A stretch of DNA of 64,000 bases from Tautonia plasticadhaerens. Its GTDB lineage: Bacteria; Planctomycetota; Planctomycetia; Isosphaerales; Isosphaeraceae. The DNA lies in NCBI RefSeq assembly GCF_007752535.1, contig NZ_CP036426.1:3720001-3784000 (forward strand). The letters are read 5' to 3'. Below are positions 1 to 9,706 of the stretch, one piece after another. The notes under the pieces are model-generated. The model did not search any database, had not been told where the DNA came from, and saw only the letters and a program-made list of their open reading frames with translations. The translations under genes and the position numbers were made by a program. Each line of letters opens with the position of its first letter. The first letter of the stretch is position 1.

Positions 1-539
1 TGCTCCCAGGTCACGGCCGCGAGGCCCGTGAAGGCCCCCGAGAATGCGAAGGTCCGGAAGAAGAAGCCCTCCTGGTCCACCGAGAACGTCTGCGAGACCG
101 TCCCGCCGCCGGCGAGGATCCCCGTGAACGTCACCTCGGGGAAGCTGACGCCCGCCGACGGGTCGTTGAACTGGAACTCCCGCGCCAGGTCGATGGAGAC
201 GAGCTCGAAGGGGAGGCCGTCTTCGTGGGTGAGCGTGACGAGCCCCGGTCCGAATGGGGCCAGCGACGTCGTGATCATCCCCGAGCCCTCCGACGTCTCC
301 GGGGTGAGGCTGGACGTCGCCCCCGCACCGCGCGCCTGGAAGTCGCCGGCCAAGAAGAACCCCGACCCGGGATCCTCATAGAGTCCGAAGACGTTCGCCG
401 TCCCGTCCGGCCCGAGCGCGATGTCGTCGAACGTCAGGACGGACGCCGACGAGGGGGTCGAGGCCAGGCCCAGCAGGGCGAGGGCCAGGGCCAGCGGCAG
501 GCCCCGTCGGGTTCGAGGCGTGCGGAGACTCAGAGACAT
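1..539 (-). CDS. Secreted protein, PEP-CTERM-like N-terminal part (truncated by window edge)
   Basis: Reading from ATG at 539, the frame stays open for 179 codons to the window edge, so the C-terminus is missing. The product starts with a basic stretch (RTPRTRRG) and a Leu/Ala-rich core (LALALALLGLAS, about residues 16-27) followed by SSASVLTFDD. This is a Sec signal peptide plus the FDD-type start common in planctomycete PEP-CTERM and autotransported-looking exported proteins. The rest is Gly/Ser/Thr-rich beta-type sequence without Cys. GGGAGG lies 12 bases before the ATG. No enzyme motif is visible. The missing end would show whether a PEP-CTERM tail is present, so the family assignment is inference; that it is an exported protein is well supported. 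Confidence 0.7.
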   Translation of the reverse strand, partial: MSLSLRTPRTRRGLPLALALALLGLASTPSSASVLTFDDIALGPDGTANVFGLYEDPGSGFFLAGDFQARGAGATSSLTPETSEGSGMITTSLAPFGPGLVTLTHEDGLPFELVSIDLAREFQFNDPSAGVSFPEVTFTGILAGGGTVSQTFSVDQEGFFFRTFAFSGAFTGLAAVTWE

Positions 540-958
540 CCGGTCGGTCCTCCCGTATCATAATGCCATCCGCCCGCACGGCGGGCCACGCGGCCGACGA
601 TCACGGGCCCCGACAGCCTACTCCGACGCCGATCAGCCCGGCAAGTCGCGTCACGGCCGCGTGTTGTGCCCCAGCAACGCGGCGAGCGCGTCGGCCCCCG
701 AGCGTCGCCGGCAGGCCCCGCCCGGGTCCCTCGCGGCCGGAGGGGCCTGGGAATGCCCCCGGCTGGCCTGGCCAGCGGGGCTGGTCCCGGATTAGGCTCG
801 GGGGCCGGCCGGGCGCCCCCGGCGGCGCCGGAATTCTCGGAGCCCCCGGGCCGGGACCGGGCATGATGGGATGACGAAACCGGCCGGGCCGGGACGACCG
901 GCCCGCTCCCCCCCGGGCGACGAGCGCGACACCGAGAGTCGAGACGAGAGGGCCGGAC
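540..958. other. Intergenic region between divergent genes, no gene seen
   Basis: About 420 bases between the minus-strand secreted protein and the plus-strand MCE gene. On the minus strand TATGAT (557-562 region) sits close before the Shine-Dalgarno of the secreted protein and could be its -10 box, but no good -35 is present. A hairpin with CCCC/GGGG and GCTGG/CCAGC arms occupies 757-780. Open frames crossing the region have no Shine-Dalgarno and no sensible protein composition, so I read none as genes. Confidence 0.5.
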
Positions 959-2080
959 ATGAACGAACGCGTGATGCAGTTCCGGATCGGCATGTTCGTC
1001 ATCGTCACGGGCATGGTGCTGACGATGCTGATCGTCTGGTTCGAGGCCCCGGCGCTGATCCAGGAGCGGCATTACGTGACCGTCTTCTTCGCCGAGGCCC
1101 CCGGCATCGACCGGGGCATCCCCGTGCGCAAGAGCGGCGTCCGGGTCGGCGAGGTCTTCGGCTTCACCTTCACCGAGCCCCGGCAGCCCGACGGGGTGCT
1201 CGTCACCCTCTCGCTCGACCCCGAATACACGATCCGGACGGGGACCATCCCCCGGCTCGGCCGGGCGTTGATCGGCGACGTGGCCATCGACCTGCTGCCC
1301 GGCCCCGGCGACGGCACCGGCGCGATGGAGACCTTCGACTCCCCCGACGAGGCCGCCCGCCCCGACCACTGGGTCGACGGCCTGGTCGCCACCGACCCCT
1401 TCCTGCTGCTGACCGACGCCTCCAAGGTCTTCGAGCGGGCCGACAGCACGATGGTCGCCATCGAGGCCGCCGCCACCAACCTCTCGGCGATCGTCGGCAA
1501 GGCCGACTCGATCGACGAGTTCCTCGACACCTGGGGGGAGACCGGCCGGAGCATCGACGCGGTGGCCGACGACCTCGGCCGGGTCCTCCGCGAGAACGAG
1601 GCCGAGATCAAGCCGACGGTCGCCACCATCCGGAGCGTCGCCGAGAAGCTCGACGGCGCCTTCGACGACGCCACCACGGACCAGGTGAAGCAGACCCTCG
1701 CCCGGGTTGCCTCCGCCTCCGAGCGGCTCGACGCCATGCTCGCCGCCCTGGAGCCGGTCGCCGCCGAGTTAAAGTACGGCCCCGCCGATAAGCCCCGGAC
1801 CAACCTCGGCCAGACCCTCCTCCGCGCCAACAAGATCGCCTACGACATCAGCGTCCTCACCGCCTACCTCCAGGACGGCAAGGGCCGCCTGAACACCCGG
1901 GGCACGCTCCAGCGCCTGGTGGCCGACCCCCAGCTCTACGAGGACGTCCGCCTCGTCGTCCGGGCCGCCGAGGCCACCGTCAACGACGCCCGGTCCGTCC
2001 TCCGCACCTTCGGCTCCTTCGCCGAGAAGATCTCCCGGGACCCCGGCCTCATCACCACCGGGGTCCTCAACGGCCGGTGA
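959..2080 (+). CDS. MCE/MlaD-family substrate-binding protein
   Basis: Membrane-anchored MCE (mammalian cell entry) protein of 373 residues. In this family the periplasmic MCE domain forms a ring or tunnel for lipids in an ABC-type system such as Mla. Visible parts are a short N-terminus, one hydrophobic helix at about residues 9-28, an MCE core at about 35-120 (APGIDRGIPVRKSGVRVGEV is the typical loop and strand), then a long, mostly helical region with repeated D/E/R-rich heptads to about 350. GAGAGGG precedes the ATG by six bases. An MlaE-type permease and MlaF-type ATPase, the normal neighbours, are absent on both sides. It is therefore an orphan or works with subunits encoded elsewhere. 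Family assignment is firm; lipid transport is inferred from the family. Confidence 0.88.
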   Translation: MNERVMQFRIGMFVIVTGMVLTMLIVWFEAPALIQERHYVTVFFAEAPGIDRGIPVRKSGVRVGEVFGFTFTEPRQPDGVLVTLSLDPEYTIRTGTIPRLGRALIGDVAIDLLPGPGDGTGAMETFDSPDEAARPDHWVDGLVATDPFLLLTDASKVFERADSTMVAIEAAATNLSAIVGKADSIDEFLDTWGETGRSIDAVADDLGRVLRENEAEIKPTVATIRSVAEKLDGAFDDATTDQVKQTLARVASASERLDAMLAALEPVAAELKYGPADKPRTNLGQTLLRANKIAYDISVLTAYLQDGKGRLNTRGTLQRLVADPQLYEDVRLVVRAAEATVNDARSVLRTFGSFAEKISRDPGLITTGVLNGR

Positions 2081-2105
2081 GGGCGATCCGGCGGAGGCCA
2101 TCCTC

Positions 2106-2432
2106 GTGGCGGACCACTGGCGGGGCTACCGGCTGCTCGTCCTCGGCGGCCGACGATTCCGGTGGACCTGCTCCTTCAACGAGCCGCTCGACGTCCATTC
2201 TCGGGCGTACGCGGAGCATGGCGGTTCCTGGCCTCCGGACCGGTTGCTGGTCCGCCCCGAGGACGGCCCGCACCGGCTCCTCGCGGTCGAGTGGCCCGCC
2301 TGCCGGGGGCCGGTCGTGCGGCCGGCCCTGGTCCGTCGCTGCGTCGAGGAGGCGATCCGGAGGGGTTGGCCCGACTCGGGCGCCGCCCTGGTCCTGGATG
2401 GACCAGGCCCCGCCGAGGAGGCCGGGCCGTGA
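2106..2432 (+). CDS. Conserved hypothetical protein, 108 aa
   Basis: The frame starts at GTG, 25 bases after the MCE stop, with GGAGG eight bases upstream, so it may be translated from the same message. The product is soluble, rich in Trp, Arg and Pro, with a run of ordered hydrophobic and aromatic positions (RFRWTCSFNEPLDVHSRAYA, then WPPDRLLVRPEDGPHRLLAVEWP) that looks like a real folded domain. No signal peptide, membrane segment or catalytic motif is visible. I do not recognise a named family. Codon use matches its neighbours. Linkage to the MCE protein is suggested only by spacing. Confidence 0.65.
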   Translation: MADHWRGYRLLVLGGRRFRWTCSFNEPLDVHSRAYAEHGGSWPPDRLLVRPEDGPHRLLAVEWPACRGPVVRPALVRRCVEEAIRRGWPDSGAALVLDGPGPAEEAGP

Positions 2433-2480
2433 CGCCGAACGCCCCGGCCTGGACCGGTCCCGGTTCGGGGCGATCCCGGA

Positions 2481-3098
2481 TCAGTTCTCGATCAGCCGAT
2501 CCATCTGGCTGTTGTTGACCGGCGCCGACTGCACCTCGCCCGAGAAGTCGGGGACGGGCATGGACGGGGCCTCTCGGGTCAGATTGGTGTAGGGCGTCAC
2601 CTGGGTCATGGCCGAGCCGGTGGGGGCGCCCCCGGCGGCGTGGTGGCCGCCCATGCCGGTGTAGGGGATGAAGCGCTGGCCCCGGGTCACGAACGGGTTG
2701 TAATAGCTCGGCAGGAACATCGAGGGCGCCGGCACGGCCATGTAGCGGCGGAAGTAGTACGAGGTGGTCCGGTCCTCCCGGATCGGCAGCGAGGTGCCCG
2801 GGTCGTACCAGCCGTAGCCGTCCGGGGCGCCGTTGGGGAACCCCCAGCCGTCCCCGGGGCCCGGGGGCAGGATGAAGCCGCTGTCGTGGCCGTGCCCGTG
2901 AGCGTATCCGTATCCGTGCCCGTGGCCGGCGGGGATCCCCCCGTGGGCGATCGCCTGGCCGCCCGGGGAGAGGGCGGGCACGGTCGTGCCGACGACTGGG
3001 TGCGACGGGATCGGTGGCGGGGCGATCGTCCCGCCCCCCCCGTACGGCGGGCCCCCGGCGACGGTCAGGCCCAGGGCGATCGTCAGGCTCGCGATCAT
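2481..3098 (-). CDS. Secreted Gly/Pro/His-rich protein, 205 aa
   Basis: I chose ATG at 3098 because GGAGGAGGAG lies just upstream and the first residues (MIASLTIALGLTVAGG) form a short export signal. A longer frame reaches 3206 but adds a charged, Pro-rich stretch in front of the signal. The mature part is low in charge and rich in Gly, Pro, Tyr and His, with a HGHGYGYAHGHGH segment about 60 residues in, then aromatic sequence (YYFRRYMAVPAPSMFLPSYY). The His cluster could bind metal, but this is speculation. It has no recognised domain. It is transcribed divergently from the downstream amidotransferase gene. Confidence 0.7.
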   Translation of the reverse strand: MIASLTIALGLTVAGGPPYGGGGTIAPPPIPSHPVVGTTVPALSPGGQAIAHGGIPAGHGHGYGYAHGHGHDSGFILPPGPGDGWGFPNGAPDGYGWYDPGTSLPIREDRTTSYYFRRYMAVPAPSMFLPSYYNPFVTRGQRFIPYTGMGGHHAAGGAPTGSAMTQVTPYTNLTREAPSMPVPDFSGEVQSAPVNNSQMDRLIEN

Positions 3099-3242
3099 CG
3101 GCTCTCCTCCTCCGCTCGGCGTCGATCGATCGATCGGCCCGGATCCTCCGGGCCGAGACGGTCCCAACTTCCGAAGCATACCATCGGCCGACGCGCCGCC
3201 CCCCACCCTCCCGATCGCCCCGACCGCCCCGCCCTCGCTTCC

Positions 3243-3279
3243 GGTCGTGACGGCTGGCCGGTAAAATACGGTCGTGACG
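3243..3279 (+). promoter_or_regulatory. Putative -10 box flanked by a 10-bp direct repeat
   Basis: GGTCGTGACG occurs at 3243-3252 and again at 3270-3279. Between the copies lies TAAAAT (3262-3267), a 5/6 match to a -10 box and one of few AT-rich hexamers here. No good -35 is present, which would fit activator control. A start near 3274 would give a leader of about 40 bases to the amidotransferase ATG at 3315. The direct repeat is seen; its role as operator is inference. Confidence 0.35.
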
Positions 3280-3314
3280 CCCGATCACCGACCGCCACCA
3301 CCCGCAGGACCGGC

Positions 3315-3887
<573 letters not shown>

Positions 3888-3903
3888 CCGATGGGGACCG
3901 GCC

Positions 3904-4287
3904 ATGAAGGAGGTCGACCCCCGCACGAGGGCCGAGGCCGCCCGGCGCTACGCCTCCCTGCGACGTTGGTGGTGGCAGTCGTTCCTCGCCATGCCCGTCA
4001 TCTGGGTCGTCCTGGCCGTCTCCCTCGTCGCGTTGGGTTCATGGCCGTCTCCCGTAGTGCGTGCCGCCCTCACCGGCGCGGGGACCGCCGGGTTCTTCGG
4101 GTGCTGGGTCATTGCCCTGGTGTCCTGGCTCCGACTCCTGCGGTTCCGCTGCCCCCGATGCGGGGGCCGCTTCCTGCTGTCCTGGTGGAGCAGCTGGTCG
4201 ACCTCGACCTGCAAGCACTGCGGCCTGGACCTGGGATCGTCCCGAGGACCGGACGCCAAGGGCCCGCCCTGGGACCCCGACCTCTGA
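3904..4287 (+). CDS. Two-helix membrane protein with C-terminal zinc ribbon
   Basis: This 127-residue protein starts 16 bases after the amidotransferase stop. It has a charged N-terminal helix, two hydrophobic segments (about residues 25-46 and 53-78), then a cytosolic tail with two CxxC knuckles: Cys83/Cys86 (CPRC) and Cys103/Cys106 (CKHC). The spacing is that of a zinc ribbon. Proteins of this plan are common in planctomycetes, but I know no function for them. It probably shares a transcript with the amidotransferase gene. Confidence 0.75.
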   Translation: MKEVDPRTRAEAARRYASLRRWWWQSFLAMPVIWVVLAVSLVALGSWPSPVVRAALTGAGTAGFFGCWVIALVSWLRLLRFRCPRCGGRFLLSWWSSWSTSTCKHCGLDLGSSRGPDAKGPPWDPDL

Positions 4288-4419
4288 TCCTGCCCGGCCC
4301 CGCCGCCCTCGGCCGACGCCCGTTGCGCGGCCCAGTCTCCCCCCCCAAGACGCCCCGCAGCCATGCGGGCCCGAGTGCCGTGCGGTGTGCCGAACTTTTC
4401 ACGAGAATTCCGAAATCCG

Positions 4420-4449
4420 TGGACAGCGGCTTCACAAGGCTCTTACAAT
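4420..4449 (+). promoter_or_regulatory. Sigma70-type promoter for the first DUF1559 gene
   Basis: TGGACA (4420-4425) and TACAAT (4444-4449) are each one base from the consensus boxes and are 18 bases apart. The surrounding 80 bases are clearly less GC-rich than the flanking coding DNA. Transcription from about 4456 would give a leader of roughly 105 bases to the ATG at 4562. This is among the best-matching promoters in the window; it is a sequence match only. Confidence 0.6.
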
Positions 4450-4561
4450 CCCGGGATCGATTCCAGGGTTCCCGATCCACCAGGGGTCTGGATCGATCCC
4501 ATGTCTCGATATCAACACTCCACTCCATTCGCCGATCCCAAGGCATTCGCGGAGGTCCACG

Positions 4562-5641
4562 ATGCGCGACGCATCTCGACGTGGCTTCACGCTGATCGAG
4601 CTGCTGGTGGTGATCGCCATCATCGGCGTGCTCATCGCCCTGCTCCTGCCCGCCGTCCAGGCGGCCCGCGAGGCGGCCCGACGCGCCCAGTGCACCAACA
4701 ACCTCAAGCAGATCGGGCTGGGCATCCATAACTACCATTCCACCCACGGCGTCTTCCCCCTGGGCGGCTCCCGGGGCTTCTGCGAGGCGGCGGCGGCCGA
4801 GAACCCGGCGGTCCCGTCGTACTCCTGGAACAACTGGAGCGCCCACGCGATGCTCCTGCCCTTCATCGAGCAGGTCCCGCTCTACGGCGCCATCAACTTC
4901 GACCTCGCCCCCTGGTATGACGGCATCTGCCCGTCGGGCACCTCGGCCAACAGCACCGTCTTCAACACCCGGGTCGCGGGCTTCCTCTGCCCCTCCGACG
5001 GCGAGGCCGGGTTCTTCCAGCTCAACAACTACCACTTCAGCACCGGGGCCACCACCACCGGCTTCTCGCCGGGCAGCGGGGTCTTCGTCCCCCTGCTGGC
5101 CTACGGCATCCAGTCCATCCGAGACGGCACCAGCAACACCGTCGCCGCCTCCGAGGCCCTCGTCGGCGCCGGCCAGCCCTGGGTCGGCCGCCCCACCTGG
5201 CGGGGCAACCGCCGCAACTCCGTCACCGGGGTCGACGGCATCCCCGGCGAGGCCTGGCAGGGGAACGTCTTCCGCGACCCCGACGCCGTGATCGCCGCAA
5301 TGCAGGCCTGCACCCAGACCTGGATGACCGGCGACGACAGCCGATATGCCAACACCCGGGGCACGCGGTGGGGCTGGGCCACCCCGGGGGCGACCCTCTT
5401 CGACACCGTAGTGACCCCGAACTCCCGGCAGCACCCCTGGAGCTCCTGCCGCTTCGGGTGCGCCGGCTGCGGCACCGACGCGACCAACATGACCGTCGCC
5501 ACCAGCGAGCATCCCGGCGGCGTCAATGTCGGCTTCGCCGACGGCAGCGTCAAGTTCGTCAAGGACACCATCGAGATGCGGATCTGGTGGTCCCTCGGCA
5601 CGAGGAACGGCGGCGAGGTCGTCAGCGCCGACCAGTTCTGA
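4562..5641 (+). CDS. DUF1559 pseudopilin-like secreted protein (copy 1)
   Basis: DUF1559 protein of 359 residues, the large planctomycete family of type II/IV pseudopilin-like proteins. The prepilin signal is RRG8-FTLIE13, with cleavage expected after Gly8 and Glu at +5. A hydrophobic helix runs over about residues 9-30, followed by [19 protein letters not shown]. The C-terminal family motif HPGGVNVGFADGSVKFV is at about 317-333. The ATG at 4562 puts the prepilin peptide right at the N-terminus; the open frame upstream to 4061 is a shadow. The mature domain has several Cys (FLCPS, CRFGCAGCG) that could pair outside the cell. A promoter (4420-4449) and a very long terminator-like hairpin (5648-5716) bracket it, so it is probably a single-gene unit. 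No pilus machinery is nearby. Confidence 0.93.
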   Translation: MRDASRRGFTLIELLVVIAIIGVLIALLLPAVQAAREAARRAQCTNNLKQIGLGIHNYHSTHGVFPLGGSRGFCEAAAAENPAVPSYSWNNWSAHAMLLPFIEQVPLYGAINFDLAPWYDGICPSGTSANSTVFNTRVAGFLCPSDGEAGFFQLNNYHFSTGATTTGFSPGSGVFVPLLAYGIQSIRDGTSNTVAASEALVGAGQPWVGRPTWRGNRRNSVTGVDGIPGEAWQGNVFRDPDAVIAAMQACTQTWMTGDDSRYANTRGTRWGWATPGATLFDTVVTPNSRQHPWSSCRFGCAGCGTDATNMTVATSEHPGGVNVGFADGSVKFVKDTIEMRIWWSLGTRNGGEVVSADQF

Positions 5642-5647
5642 TGCGGG

Positions 5648-5716
5648 CTCGCGCGGACTTCCTCCCAGGGTCGGGCCCACTCGGCGGGCCCGACCCTGGG
5701 AGGAAGTCCGCGCGAG
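5648..5716 (+). terminator. 31-bp perfect inverted repeat after DUF1559 gene
   Basis: The arms 5648-5678 and 5686-5716 are perfectly complementary over 31 bases with a 7-base loop. The hairpin begins six bases after the DUF1559 stop. No T-run follows, so if it terminates transcription it does so by the stem alone or with Rho; it could also protect the 3' end of the message. The stem is far longer than a usual terminator. Confidence 0.7.
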
Positions 5717-5752
5717 TTGGCCTGTTGCCGAGGGGGCGATTCAGTCGACCCG

Positions 5753-6580
5753 ATGAACACCGGAGCGACCCCAGCGATGACCCCAGGCCATCCCGACCGA
5801 CCCGCCGAGGTCGCGGGGCCGCCGGGCGGACCGGCCCCGCATCCCACCCCGGACGCCGGCGCCCCCCCCGCGGCCTCCTCCCGGTCCTGGCCCCTCTGCC
5901 TGGCCGCCGGCCTGATCGCCGCGGTCGGCTCCTGGGGCATCGGCGAGGCCGTCCACGACCGCTATGAAGTCCCGCTCGTCGCCGCCTATGGCGACGCCGA
6001 GGCGACCGCCGCGAACGCCCGGGAGATCCTGGCGGCCCAGCGGCAGCGGGCCGCCATCGCCTTCGGCAGCCTCGGCGCGCTGCTCGGCCTGCTGCTCGGG
6101 GTCGCCGGTGGCCTGGCCCGGGGATCGATCCGCCGTGGCCTGGGCGCCGGCCTGCTCGGCCTGGCCCTCGGCGGCGCCGGGGGCGTAGGCTCCTGCTTCG
6201 GGCTGATCCCGGCCTTCCATCGTCTCATCGACCGCGACTCCGACGACCTGATCCTGCCCATGCTCTTCCATGCCGGCTACTGGATCCTGCCGGGGGCCCT
6301 GGCCGGCCTGGCCTTCGGCATCGGCCTCGGTGGCCGGAGCCGGGTGGCCCGGGCGCTGCTGGGCGGCCTGCTCGGCGCGATCGTCGGCACGATGCTCTAC
6401 GAGGTCGGCGGCGCCGTCGCCTTCCCCCTGGTCAGGATGTCCGAACCGCTGCCCGATTCCCCGACCGCCCGCCTCTTCGGCCGGCTGGCCGTGGCCATCC
6501 CCATCGCCGCCTGCATCGCCGCCGCCGCCCGGGAGCCCGTGCCGAAGCCGGGACCAGCCCCCCCCCCTGTCGCGGATTGA
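5753..6580 (+). CDS. Polytopic membrane protein, unknown function
   Basis: Starting at ATG 5753 gives 275 residues; an internal ATG at 5777 is possible. The N-terminus is Pro/Ala-rich and likely cytosolic (about 40 residues). About six hydrophobic, very Gly/Leu-rich segments follow (for example AFGSLGALLGLLLGVAGGLA and ALLGGLLGAIVGTMLYEVGG), and the protein ends in a Pro-rich tail. The glycine-rich helix pattern suggests tight helix packing. No transporter signature or catalytic residue set is visible. The gene stands alone after the long hairpin. Confidence 0.72.
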   Translation: MNTGATPAMTPGHPDRPAEVAGPPGGPAPHPTPDAGAPPAASSRSWPLCLAAGLIAAVGSWGIGEAVHDRYEVPLVAAYGDAEATAANAREILAAQRQRAAIAFGSLGALLGLLLGVAGGLARGSIRRGLGAGLLGLALGGAGGVGSCFGLIPAFHRLIDRDSDDLILPMLFHAGYWILPGALAGLAFGIGLGGRSRVARALLGGLLGAIVGTMLYEVGGAVAFPLVRMSEPLPDSPTARLFGRLAVAIPIAACIAAAAREPVPKPGPAPPPVAD

Positions 6581-6745
6581 CCCCCTCGCATCGTCCCCCG
6601 GCCGGGCTCGTCGGCCCGACGACGATCCCGATCGACCCGGGGCCCGGCCCTTGATCCGGCGGGCCTTGGTCCGTCATGATCCGATGTGGTCTCCCGAGTC
6701 GCGCGACCCGCGTCGGGGGCCCGTCTCTTCCCCAGGAGGCGATCG

Positions 6746-6946
6746 ATGTCCGGCGTCCGATCGTTCCGATTGCGTGTCGTGCTCCTCGGCCTGGCCGGAC
6801 TCGGCCTGGCCTCGCAGCCCGGATGCGGCGGCGAGAGCAGGGAGCCGGGGACCGTAGCCCCCTCCCTGAGCTCCGAGGAGCAAAACAAGGTCATGAAGGA
6901 ATCGGCCGACTACTACCGGTCCAACCAGGGCCAGTTCCCCCCGTGA
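6746..6946 (+). CDS. Small putative lipoprotein, 66 aa
   Basis: AGGAGG lies six bases before the ATG at 6746, which decides the start over an upstream ATG at 6686. The product has an Arg-rich start, a hydrophobic core (VVLLGLAGLGLAS), and Cys27 in SQPGCGGES, which looks like a lipoprotein cleavage site although Gln at -3 is unusual. The mature part is only about 40 residues and ends NKVMKESADYYRSNQGQFPP. This charged, Tyr/Asn-rich tail recurs in small planctomycete exported proteins as I recall them. Function unknown. Confidence 0.68.
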   Translation: MSGVRSFRLRVVLLGLAGLGLASQPGCGGESREPGTVAPSLSSEEQNKVMKESADYYRSNQGQFPP

Positions 6947-7046
6947 TCGCGGCCGACGACGAGCCCCCCGAGGGGGCTCGCCGAGCCGCCCCGTCATCGC
7001 CCGAGATCCCGGCCAGACCCCGCCTCGCCCTCGCCCCCACCCCCCC

Positions 7047-8285
7047 ATGCTCAGCGTCGCCGAAGCCCTCCGCGCCGTCCTCGACCACGCCGCCCCGCTC
7101 CCGCCCCGCCGTGTCGGGCTGTCCGAGGCGCTCGGCTGCGCCCTGGCCGAGTCCGTGACGGCCGACCGGGACCTCCCCCCCTTCGACAAGGCCCTGCTCG
7201 ACGGCTTCGCCGTCCGATCCGCCGACCTGGCCGGCCCCGTCCCGTTCGAATTGGAGGTGATCGAGGAGATCACCGCCGGCCGGGTCCCGACCCGGTCCCT
7301 CGGCCCCGGGCAGTGCTCGGCGATCATGACCGGCGCCCCGATGCCCGACGGCGCCGACGCCGTCGTGATGGTCGAGGACAGCGATCGCCGGGGGGCTCGC
7401 GTCCTGCTCTCCCCCCGCAAGCCGGTCTCCCCCGATGCCGGCCGCCTCACCCGGGGCCGGGAGATGCGCCAGGGCGAGGGCCTGCTCTCCCCCGGCGCCC
7501 GGCTCGACCCGGTGAAGCTCGGCCTGCTCGCCTCGGTCGGCCATGCCGACCCGCTGGTCGCCCCCCGCCCCGTCGTGACGATCGCCTCGACCGGCGACGA
7601 ACTCGTCCCCCCCGATCAGGTCCCCGGGCCCGGCCAGATCCGCAACAGCAACGCGACGGTGCTCGAAGGGCTCGTCCGGGCCTCCTCCGGCCTCCCCGAC
7701 GTCGCCCCGATCGCCCCCGACGTGCCCGAGGCCCTCCGGGCCGTCCTCTCCCGGGGGCTGGCGAATGACGTGCTGCTCGTCACCGGGGGCGTCTCGGCCG
7801 GCAAACTCGACCTCGTCCCCGGCACCCTGGCCGAGCTGGGCATGACGGCCGTCTTCCACAAGATCCGCCTCAAGCCCGGCAAGCCCCTGCTCTTCGGCAT
7901 CGGCCCGCCGAGGGCCGACGGCCGCCCCGGCACGCTCGTCTTCGGCCTGCCCGGCAACCCGGTCAGCGGCGTCGTCGGCTTCCTCCTGTTCGTGGCCCCC
8001 GCCTTGAAGGCGTTGCGTGGCCTGGGCGCCGAGCCCCCCGAGGCGATCCCCGCCCGCCTCTCCAAGCCCTTCTCCCACCGGGGCGACCGCCCCACCTATT
8101 ACCCGGCCCGGCTCCTCGACCGGGGGGAGCCAGGAGGCCCCGCCGTCGAGCCCCTCGACTGGGCCGGATCCGCCGACCTCCGCACCGTCGCGACGGCCGA
8201 CGGCTTCGCCTCCTTCGAGGCCGGCGACCGCGACTACGAGCCCGGCACCCCCGTCCCCTTCCTGCCGCTGCCCCGGCCCGATTGA
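7047..8285 (+). CDS. moeA: Molybdopterin molybdenumtransferase MoeA
   Basis: MoeA inserts molybdate into adenylated molybdopterin, the last common step of molybdenum-cofactor synthesis, in the cytosol. At 412 residues it has the usual length. Motifs in order are DLPPFDKALLDGFAV (about 46-60), IMTGAPMPDGADAVVMVE (about 93-110), STGDEL (about 177-182), LVTGGVSAGKLDLV in the MoCF_biosynth domain, KPGKPLLFG and FGLPGNPVS, then a C-terminal MoeA_C barrel. The usual SAMDG loop reads ALLDG and the usual GGVSVGDYD reads GGVSAGKLD. These are conservative changes that do not argue against function. No Shine-Dalgarno is visible; the ATG fits the family start. No other moa/mob genes are close. Confidence 0.93.
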   Translation: MLSVAEALRAVLDHAAPLPPRRVGLSEALGCALAESVTADRDLPPFDKALLDGFAVRSADLAGPVPFELEVIEEITAGRVPTRSLGPGQCSAIMTGAPMPDGADAVVMVEDSDRRGARVLLSPRKPVSPDAGRLTRGREMRQGEGLLSPGARLDPVKLGLLASVGHADPLVAPRPVVTIASTGDELVPPDQVPGPGQIRNSNATVLEGLVRASSGLPDVAPIAPDVPEALRAVLSRGLANDVLLVTGGVSAGKLDLVPGTLAELGMTAVFHKIRLKPGKPLLFGIGPPRADGRPGTLVFGLPGNPVSGVVGFLLFVAPALKALRGLGAEPPEAIPARLSKPFSHRGDRPTYYPARLLDRGEPGGPAVEPLDWAGSADLRTVATADGFASFEAGDRDYEPGTPVPFLPLPRPD

Positions 8286-8590
8286 GGCCGATTGACGCCC
8301 GGTGGCCGCGTCAAGGCGCCCGAGCCCGGATCCAGGACCCTTCGATCGATGCCGTCATGACCGGGCCGGGCCGCCCCCGACACCGCTCCGGGGCACCCCG
8401 CGAGGCGGGCCGCCCGCCGGCCCGAGGGATCGATCAGGACGCATGCCCGTCACGCAATCCGAAACCCCCTCCTTCGATTTTTTGGGAAACCAAAAAAACC
8501 GATTTGCTCGAATTGGTTTTGTCGGTAGGATGACCGAATCGTGAAATTCGATCACCGTCGGATGGCGAGCCAAGGTGAGAAGGAGGGGTG
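8286..8590 (+). promoter_or_regulatory. Leader region of second DUF1559 gene with AT-rich promoter segment
   Basis: The first 170 bases are ordinary GC-rich spacer. From 8475 to 8545 the DNA becomes strikingly AT-rich, with TTTTTT, AAAAAAA and an imperfect palindrome (AAAACCGATT / AATTGGTTTT). TTGCTC (8504-8509), a 16-base gap and TAGGAT (8526-8531) make a plausible weak promoter about 60 bases before the gene. AGGAGG at 8581-8586 is the ribosome site. The promoter hexamers are poor matches; the AT-rich block is the stronger evidence. Confidence 0.4.

Positions 8591-9695
<1,105 letters not shown>

Positions 9696-9706
<11 letters not shown>

Noticed and set aside
4109-5680. Minus-strand open frame opposite the first DUF1559 gene
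   Set aside because: Low-complexity Gly/Ala/Asp/Val protein, antisense of a recognised gene.
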